NCBI GenBank assembly: GCA_945643635.1
Contig: CALZFC010000030.1
Coordinates: 950,501 to 1,014,500, forward strand
Direction of reading: 5' to 3'
DNA length: 64,000 bases
DNA from: Allodiplogaster sudhausi
Taxonomy: Eukaryota > Nematoda > Chromadorea > Rhabditida > Diplogasteridae
In this document: positions 57,010-64,000 of the stretch, one piece after another
How positions within the stretch are numbered: the first letter of the stretch is position 1
Layout of the letters: every line of letters starts with the position of its first letter
The notes under the pieces: model-generated
Told to the model about the DNA's origin: nothing
The model's input: only the letters and a program-made list of their open reading frames with translations
Database searches by the model: none
Program-made: the position numbers and the translations under genes

Positions 57010-59494
57010 ATGCGGACCGTCGCTTTGCTGCTCGCCGTCCTTGCGGTGTCGGCCTTGGCCGCCGTCGTAAGAATGCCTGCCGTCAAGGTCCCCTCTCTCA
57101 AGCAGAAGCTCATCAAGTAAGCATTCAAATTAATGCTATCGGCCGAGGCAATTGGAAATCTCACTCAAATAATTTTCCGTGGTCGCCCCCCTTTATTGTC
57201 AGAGCATAATTTTTTTTGGTCGAATTAGGCTGTCTTTGTAGAAGAAGCTCAGATGGGATGGGCTGATTTTCAACGGTGTGGCATCTGCCTACCTCTCTCT
57301 CATTTTAATGAGCGAAATTATTGTTCACTTGCTGTGCAACAGAAACGCTTCCGTGAATCCATACATATATCAGTAACAAAATAGTGACTCTACTGCAGAG
57401 AATTTTACCAATCTGCCCTTTCTCAAATCCTACATTCTTTCTCCCTCGTTTTTTATCTTCCTCTCTCCCTCTCTCTCTGTCTCTCTTTGTCTTTCTCTCT
57501 GCCCTCTCTCGCTTCATCTCTCTGTATCCCCATTCTCATGCTCGTGATCAGTGATTCCTTGCGAGCTCTCTTCCTTATCAACGAGAAAAGAAGCGGGATT
57601 CTGTTCAAACGAACAAAGTATTCCAACGATAACATTCGTTCAAAGATTATTGAGCTTCTCTGTGATAAAAAGAAAAAAAATGAAATTTTTTCTATATATT
57701 AAATTAGGCTTATTAGTAGAAAATATAGCTGCTGTATATAGAAAAGTAGAAAGTCAGTCATACTTTTTTAAAGCTCAAAAAAAACTTTTTCAGAGCCGGC
57801 CAATGGTCGACGCACGTCGCGCAGATGCATCTGAAGCGCGCCGTCGGCGGCAAGGGACAGCAGCCGTTCATCGACTACTACGACGACTTCTACCTCGGCA
57901 ACATTACGATGGGCTCGCCAGGTATCGGAGGAGCTTTTTTGAGACTCTCAATTTATTTGTTTCTGATATTTAATTTTTTACATTGAAAGTTAACAACAAC
58001 AAAAAACCGATAATGAATAATAATAAAAATTTCGTATGTTTAATTTTTTTCACTGAAAGTTAACAACAACCAAAAAGCCGATAATTAATAATAATAATAA
58101 TAAACATCTTAATATATTTCAGCACAGACCATGATGATTGTCCTCGACACGGGCTCGTCGAACCTGTGGGTCATCGACGCAGCGTGCAAAAGCCAGGCAT
58201 GCAAGGGCTACCCCGACTCTGGCTACGTCAAGCACCAATTCGACACGACGTCAGTGCTCATTATCGATTTTTTTCTTTTTCATTAAATTGATTATCGATT
58301 TTTATACCTAAATCATGAAAAATCAAATCAATGTCATGTAAAATATTATGATCTATGAGAAATCAAGACATTCATAAGCTTGATCCTAAAGATTAAACAA
58401 GGACTATAATTTCTGACAAAGTCAATATCACAGAATAATCGATAAAATATTTATGTTGACTGCAGAAAGTCGTCGTCGTGGAAGAAGGACGGCACGCCCT
58501 TCACGATCTACTACGGCTCGGGTGACTGCTCCGGTTTCCTCGGCTATGACAAACTCACCATGGGAGGGCTCACCGTCCAGGATCAGGAGTTTGGCGTCGC
58601 GCAGCGAATCGCTGACGTTAGTTATCTCTTTCTCTCTATTTCTCTGTCACGCTCTCGCAACATATCTCTGTCTCTTTCTCTCTTTCTCTCTCGTTCTCCC
58701 TCCCCTTTATGTTCTAATTTCTCTCATTCTCTCTCTCTCTCTCTTTCTCACTCTCTCCAATCTCCTTCTCAGGTCTTCGGCTACCAGCCGGTCGACGGTA
58801 TCCTCGGCCTCGGCTGGCCATCGCTCGCCGTTGACAACGTGACTCCGCCGATGCAGAATCTGCTCTCACAGCTCGATCTGCCAATCTTCACCGTCTGGCT
58901 CGATCGGTAAGTAAATTCTTGGCAATTTTCCAGAGAAAGAGGAGCGGTCACAGGCCCCACCCCTTTTTCATCTTACATTAGCAGACATTAGGAAGAAATA
59001 TCCCTGATCTTCTTCCGCCAAAGGCGACTGTAACTTGGTTTTTTCACAGCCATCTGAAGGTCTCCGAGGGCGGTAATGGCGGTCTCATCACGTATGGAGG
59101 CTTCGACACCGTCAACTGCGACCAACAGGTCGACTACGTCACGCTTTCCTCCAAGTCGTACTGGCAGTTCCCAATCACTGGGTTCGTTGAAGAAAAAGGG
59201 AAACAAATATATATATACATATTTAAAAGCCACATTTCATTTTTTATGGCAAAAAAACGCAAAAAAAAACAATTGTTGCAATGAAAAAAAAAATTTTTTT
59301 TAATATAATATTTAAAATCATTAAATAAATAAGTTGACTGACAGCTTCGCCGTCGGCTCGTACTCGTCGACGAAGAAGCAGCAGGTGATCACTGACACGG
59401 GCACATCCTGGCTCGGCGCACCCACCGCCGCCGTCAACGGCATCGTCAAGGCAACCAACGCAGACTACGACTGGGGAAATGACTTGGTCAGAGC

Positions 59495-59539
<45 letters not shown>

Positions 59540-60339
59540 AAGAAAGAAAGAAAAAGAGAGAGAGAAAGAGAGAGAGGGAGAGAGAGAGGGCAAAAAGGAG
59601 AAGAAACAGAGAGAGAAAGAGAAAGAGAGAGGAGAAGTGAGACAGTGATAGAGTGACGGATTAGAGAAGGAAAAAAGGAAAGTGATGTACATAGATTGAA
59701 CGAATTAGAAATGTTTTAACAATTTTCTGTAAATCTTGGCAGCGCATAATTAGTATCATGACAAGCTACATTATAATTCTCCGCAACAATTACAGTACAC
59801 CGTTCCGTGCAAGGGCAACTACCCCGACCTCGTCTTCACCATCAACGGCAAGAAGTACACGATCCCGGCCGTCGAGTACGTCCTCGATGTCAGTGAAGCT
59901 GAAGCAGTTACTTGCATATTTTATTTTTAAAGCTTTATTATTGTTATCATCTTGTTCATTATATAGACGACACATTATAGTGACAACAAAAAATAAGGAA
60001 AAAGAACAATGGTTGTAAATAAATCTAGTATAAATAGTACTACATTTACATGAGTGTACAATAAATATTTAAATGATTGATTTTGTTAAGAGATCTCATC
60101 CGCAATATATTTGAATGTTCCTGACCTTTATAAATCACATGTTCAGGAAAAAAAGGGAGTGAATTTTTAAGCTCGAGCTCGGCGGTGGCTTGTGCGCGTT
60201 GACGCTCTTCGACATGGAGGGCGGCGGCTTCGGTCCCGACTGGATCCTCGGCGACACCTTCATCCGCACGTACTGCAACATCCACGACATTGGCGCCGGC
60301 CGAGTCGGATTCGCTAAGGCGAAACACTCCGAAGTCTAA
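57010..60339 (+). CDS. Secreted pepsin-like aspartic protease (A1 family, ASP-1-like)
   Basis: Nine exons, 57010-57116, 57794-57921, 58123-58249, 58466-58616, 58773-58906, 59050-59181, 59345-59486, 59796-59888 and 60172-60339, join in frame to 393 residues, normal for a pepsinogen. A signal peptide (MRTVALLLAVLAVSALA) is followed by a propeptide (KVPSLKQKLIK) and the mature enzyme. The two catalytic Asp are Asp87 (VLDTGSSNLWV) and Asp277 (ITDTGTSWLGAP), and the flap Tyr is Tyr137 (IYYGSG). VFGYQPVDGILGLGWPSLAV, FTVWLDR and WILGDTFIRTYCNI closely follow nematode gut ASP-1-type proteases, so a digestive role in the intestine is likely. Its signal-peptide start and promoter match those of the GDSL lipases, not other proteases in the window. 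The 59487 intron begins with a GA tract. Confidence 0.93.
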
Positions 60340-60391
60340 TTCGAGGGCCGTAAATTTGGCAAATCCTGACATATCCAACTGAATCGATCGT

Positions 60392-60920
60392 GTGGACTAC
60401 ACTTGCACGCAGACACTTGCGCACATCATAGTTGTGGGACACTTGCGTATATAGCACATTTGCGCACAAGTGAATTTGCGCATACAGACACTTGCGCACA
60501 TAGGACATTTGTGCACAGTGACATTTGCGCATGCGGACACTTGCGCGCATGGGACATTTGCGCACAATGACGTTGGCGCATATGGACATTTGCGCACACG
60601 TACATTTGAGCACAGTTCCCAGTAGGCTGCCGAAAGGTGTAGGTGCCGTACAGATCCTTTAAATTTGAAAGTCGCACGGCCACCTACTGGCGCTGAACTA
60701 TGCTCAAATGTCCGTGTGCGCAAATGTCCCTATGCGCCAACGTCAGTGTGCGCAAATGTCCCTTGCGCGCAAGTGTCCGCATGCGCAAATGTCACTGTGC
60801 ACAAATGTCCCATGTGCGCAAGTGTCTGTATGTGCGCGACTGCACTTGTGCGCAAATGTATATGCGCAAGTGTCCCACAACTATGATGTGCGCAAGTGTC
60901 TGCGCGCAAATGTAGTCCAC
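60392..60920. mobile_element. Foldback element built of GCGCAAATGTCC-like units
   Basis: Two arms (about 60392-60621 and 60690-60920) are reverse complements. Each consists of about ten degenerate units of 20-25 bp with cores GCGCAAATGTCC or GCGCAAGTGTC. Ends read TGGACTACA and TGTAGTCCA. It starts 53 bp after the aspartic protease stop and lies before AATAAA at 60958, so it is probably in the 3' UTR. Confidence 0.75.
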
Positions 60921-60957
60921 CCTATCATATATTATCATTGTTCGAAATAATACTCTG

Positions 60958-60963
60958 AATAAA
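60958..60963 (+). terminator. Polyadenylation signal, probable end of the aspartic protease mRNA
   Basis: First AATAAA after the stop at 60339. None is present between the stop and the foldback element. Confidence 0.5.
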
Positions 60964-60999
60964 TACTCTGGAATACAAAGTCATAAATACACATTTATT

Positions 61000-61520
61000 A
61001 GATTGAACAATGGGGGACTATGGGAGTTGATATAAAAAAAGGGAGAGCAAGTCTCGGTGTTTGATGCACGAGTAAGGAACGATGCGTCGGCAAAACTAAT
61101 CGATATTATCAAAGAAGAAGTCAACATGGCGGCACACATTTTGTGTATACTATTGAGAATTTTGTCTGGAGAAGTAGACTTTTCTTTGAAACTACACATT
61201 GTTACTTTAAACGAAGAAAGAAAAAATAGTGAGCTACACGAGAGACATCAATGAATGTTTCTGTTGGTGCAGCACGATTTGTCCATCTGCTGTGAAAATG
61301 ATAGAGAGAGAGAGAGTGAGGCATGGAATAAGACGCAGAGAAACAGAGGGCGTAGCGGCCATTGAAGAGAGCTGGTACAGCGTAGCCTGATGTTATTCTA
61401 ACTACTACGAATACATCTTTGATGATTGAGATTGGGCTTGAACACTGATCCTGACAAAGAGTGAAACAACAAATGTCTGGCTGGATCGAGGCTGACAAGG
61501 AGACAGTAGCTATAACGGCC
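61000..61520. other. Intergenic DNA
   Basis: No gene recognised; a short GA stretch near 61300-61320. It contains the upstream region of the 61672 gene. Confidence 0.4.
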
Positions 61521-61530
61521 AATATCTCGG

Positions 61531-61538
61531 TATAAATA
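61531..61538 (+). promoter_or_regulatory. TATA box of the secreted Cys-rich gene
   Basis: TATAAATA about 135 bp upstream of the ATG; a TTTCATTTAG acceptor at 61650 suggests a 5' UTR intron or a trans-splice site. Confidence 0.55.
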
Positions 61539-61671
61539 CAACCCGGCCGGAGCATGAGAACAAGCTTTCTCTAGCAAGCGATCTCGCCTTTGGAATTTGA
61601 TCATTTAACCTTTAAATAATTAATTCTACAGTATTATTTTTTTCATTTAGCCGAAGAAATTAGAAATCAGC

Positions 61672-62725
61672 ATGCGCACCCTGGTCGTTCTCTGCGTTCT
61701 CCTCTCCGCCGCTTCTCTCGACGCTTTCAACTTCGAGAGAGGAAACAGAGGAAATGGTCTCGGCGACTTCTTCGGGACCTCAAGGACCTTATCGAGGATG
61801 AAAAGAAAAAAAGGACCTCAAGGACCTTATCGAGGATGAAAAGAAACTCCGCGACCTTTTTGGAGACCGAAAGGACCTCCATGACCTCTTTGCTGCTTTG
61901 TTTGGCGGAAGATTCGGCAAGGGAAAGGCAAGGCCATTTTCAAACCAACATTTTGGTCTACATGCTAAATATATAAATAAGTATGTGTTCGAACGTTGAT
62001 TTAAAAAAACGTTAATAATTTTAACAGGGTCATGGTCATGGCCGCCACTCTACGCCTGCTCCCCCCGCTCGCTCTTCAGCCCGGCCCGGCCGTTCCTCTG
62101 CTCCCCCAGTTCGCTCCTCAGCCAGGCCCGGCCGTTCCTCGGTGCCCCCAGCCGGCTCCTCGTTCCCTCCAGTCTCTGCCCTCCCGACCGACCTCCCGCC
62201 CTTCACCGGTTTCCCCTCCGACGGCCCGACTACTGGATCGGCTGATCTGCCATCGAGTCCAGCCGCCTCAGGCTAGGGACAACTCTTGATTTACTAAGCA
62301 ATATTGGGAGAGCTTCCAGAAGTGGATAGTGGCTGTTCAATTTATGGTAATTGTGCCTGCTTCAGCTTGTGCTGCTCCTGGCAACGCAAGCCAGTGTACT
62401 GAGCAAGATGTCTATGATGGAGTCTGCTCTAAGCCTCAGGTCACTTATAGTATAATCAAAATATTTATTAGTTGTTTTCTTCAAATATCAAAAGTGTTCG
62501 AGGAAACTGAACACAGAATAAGTTCTTCTCTGCTCATCTCAGAAAGTGTTCAAATAAGAAATTTCATAATGTTAGGTGACCCCGTCGTCGATCGCCTGCC
62601 CGTTCCCCCGCACGCTCTTTGTCGACAACCAAATGGCGCGTGGCACTGTCTCCTGTGTCAACGGCGTCTGGACCGGCGTGGACGGCGCCACCTTCTCTGC
62701 CACGCCCACCGCATACTGTAAATGA
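61672..62725 (+). CDS. Secreted low-complexity protein with a six-Cys C-terminal domain (frame broken in exon 1)
   Basis: Likely exons: 61672-61927, 62028-62271, 62366-62439 and 62576-62725. Exon 1 starts with a signal peptide (MRTLVVLCVLLSAASLDA) and then Asp/Leu/Phe-rich sequence. Exon 2 encodes a Pro/Ser/Arg-rich stretch with a repeated RSSARPGRSSxPP unit. Exons 3 and 4 give ACAAPGNASQCTEQDVYDGV, CSKPQ, then TPSSIACPFPRTLF and TVSCVNGVWTG to the final YCK, six cysteines in all. Introns 1 and 2 appear to use GC donors (GCAAGG, GCTAGG); phases 2-3-4 agree. In exon 1 a 38-bp direct repeat (61775 and 61813), not a multiple of three, and a base shift separate the signal-peptide frame from the exon end. 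That is a pseudogene sign, an assembly error or an unseen micro-intron. Family not recognised. Confidence 0.5.
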
Positions 62726-62768
62726 GTCCCGAGACGAAAAAAATTCTAGTGTGATGACGTGTGCTTTT

Positions 62769-62774
62769 AATAAA
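62769..62774 (+). terminator. Polyadenylation signal of the Cys-rich gene
   Basis: AATAAA 44 bp after the stop codon, a typical short nematode 3' UTR distance. Confidence 0.55.
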
Positions 62775-62864
62775 GAAATAATGATTGCTGTGAAAGTGAT
62801 AGCCAATGCGAACCCGCCTAAGCCTAGTCATCATAGGTGGGCAGCGTTCAGAGACAGTGAAAGA

Positions 62865-63500
62865 GAGATGGAGAAAGAGTGAGGGTGGTAAAGAAAAAAG
62901 AGATAGAGAATGCAGGGAGAGCGAGTTAGAGGAAGAAAGATGGGAGGGAGAGAGCGCGAAGAGGGAGGGAAAAATACGAGGATGAGTTATAGAATGTCAT
63001 ATTGCGCAAATTTGGCTTTGAAACTTCTAATTCTGTCAATGATACAACCTTTTTGCTGTTCAACCAAACACGAGATACCTCTGGATCACCATTTTCTCTA
63101 TCCTCCACCTTCACATTACCGTATTTTCCCCTCCCTTTCCCCTCTGCGATGACTTTCATTGTCTTCAGTGAACAAGTATTCTTCAATGTAATCCACTCTC
63201 TGATTACATTGAAGAATAGTTGTTCACTGAAGACAATGGAAGTCGGTTGAGTAGAAAGAGAATAATATTGTGCGTGTTGGGTGATTGGCAAACTCAACTA
63301 AACTCGTCAATTTATGTATGTGGCTCGCGCACGATCATCATTAGTACTACGGTAACAATTAAATTCAGTTAAGTGGCCAAATACAGTAATACAACAACAC
63401 TGCTTTATGAAATAGCTGATATATGGAGTGGAAGGAAGAATGTCGGGTAAGAAGAGCAAGAGAAAGAGAGGGTGCTTGAGAGTGTGGGAGAGATAGCGGG
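62865..63500. other. Intergenic DNA with a GA stretch and a hairpin
   Basis: GA-rich 62865-62970 and 63455-63510; a strong inverted repeat at 63151-63244. No gene recognised. Confidence 0.5.
63151..63244. repeat. 43-bp inverted repeat (hairpin)
   Basis: Arms 63151-63193 and 63202-63244 pair at 41 of 43 positions around an 8-bp loop (CACTCTCT). Confidence 0.85.
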
Positions 63501-63511
63501 AGAGAGAGAAC

Positions 63512-63817
63512 TCAGACTTCTATGGTCTCAAGTATCTCCTTGGCGAGACGCTTGCCAGATTCTGGCAAAGTCGAACTGTCGGCAAGCAAAGACTCGAGTC
63601 GCGCGCGTCCACCTTTCTCTCTGAACTTCTGCTCCATGAGGGACCAAGCTTCTTCCAGGCTGCACAGTTCCGCGAGCCGAATGGGCCAGCCCTTCACTCT
63701 CCACTGCACCAGCAGCCAAATGGACAAGAGTGCCCACAGTTGCGGACCCGCGCAAACATCTACGTCAAGAAGCGCGAGGTCGGGCACGATCGGCGTCCTC
63801 AACAAAAGACACTCATT
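63512..63817 (-). CDS. C-terminal exon of an unidentified protein
   Basis: Minus-strand open frame ending at a TGA at 63512. An acceptor (ATTGAG) at 63818 would start the exon at NECLLLRTPIVPDLALLDVD. The frame is also open further to 63880, where MIFFFWAYFFACVSLIYIHI could be a membrane anchor or just AT-rich intron. The exon continues with LWALLSIWLLVQWRVKGWPI, SLEEAWSLMEQKFREKGG, and an acidic C-terminus (LAKEILETIEV). Composition is that of a real protein with a hydrophobic stretch. I do not recognise the family; the rest lies outside the window. Confidence 0.5.
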   Translation of the reverse strand, partial: NECLLLRTPIVPDLALLDVDVCAGPQLWALLSIWLLVQWRVKGWPIRLAELCSLEEAWSLMEQKFREKGGRARLESLLADSSTLPESGKRLAKEILETIEV

Positions 63818-64000
63818 CTCAATATGTATGTATATTAAAGATACACAAGCAAAGAAATAAGCCCAGAAGAAAAATATCATCGAAAAACTTATGAAGCAAA
63901 AAATAACAGAAATATTAGTATTAGTTGATAAAGAGGATCTCTAGATCTGAAAAAGGTCCGGTGCAAGACTTCAGACCGGGGGGTGGGGGAGTACAAAGCA

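Noticed and set aside
60372..60935. CRISPR-like array of short repeats
   Set aside because: Repeats are degenerate, form an inverted pair and lack uniform spacers; the host is an animal.
60397..60950. Cys-rich frames such as CANVxxRKCP repeats
   Set aside because: They arise from the GCGCAAATGTCC unit in the foldback element, on both strands; not a cysteine-rich protein.

Overview
This window is nuclear DNA from a small-genome animal, most likely a nematode. The genes have many short exons (about 40-200 bp) with TTTCAG-type acceptors. The best-preserved genes are nematode-style gut or neuronal families: a cathepsin B-like protease, an ASP-1-like aspartic protease, an S1 protease, GDSL phospholipase B-like enzymes and a Cys-loop channel. 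The very short exons and heavy (CT)n/(GA)n microsatellites would suit a diplogastrid such as Pristionchus, but species cannot be fixed from this sequence alone.

Layout. 0.24-2.04 kb: 3' end of an Integrator subunit 2 gene (+). 2.4-3.3 kb: two exons that look like a sorting-nexin PXA domain. 3.3-10.2 kb: microsatellite-rich DNA with no gene I can support. 10.18-16.67 kb: a 17-exon ligand-gated anion channel (+). 17.53-19.08 kb: a 4-exon cathepsin B-like protease (-) with a TATA box. 19.3-23.4 kb: repeats. 23.40-26.82 kb: a 10-exon chymotrypsin-fold protease (+) with an unusual specificity pocket. 27-32 kb: dispersed repeats, an orphan promoter block and MITEs. 32.41-44.55 kb: three 9-exon GDSL lipase genes. 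A (+) and B (-) lie in a large inverted duplication, and C (-) is a further copy. B is dead: a 477-bp solo LTR sits in exon 3 and one base is missing in exon 6.

45.6-46.6 kb: a 5'-truncated non-LTR reverse transcriptase. 46.92-48.71 kb: a foldback element with two 755-bp arms. 50.27-55.94 kb: remains of a PP1-like phosphatase gene (-), split by an LTR retroelement that keeps Gag and protease but has no reverse transcriptase or integrase. 57.01-60.34 kb: a 9-exon aspartic protease (+), followed by a foldback element of short GCGCAAATGTCC-type units that lies before the first AATAAA and so probably in the 3' UTR. 61.67-62.73 kb: a secreted, low-complexity, six-cysteine protein gene with its own TATA box and a disruptive 38-bp tandem repeat. 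63.51 kb to the edge: the 3' end of an unidentified gene (-).

The secreted hydrolases (cathepsin B, S1 protease, lipases, aspartic protease) read as a digestive or secretory gene neighbourhood. The most interesting signal is that the GDSL lipases and the unrelated aspartic protease share the same 5' cassette: a TATA-containing promoter block, a 5' leader, the splice acceptor before ATG, and nearly the same signal-peptide start. A further copy of the promoter block stands alone at 28.7 kb. This looks like a promoter plus signal-peptide module passed between unrelated secreted-enzyme genes.
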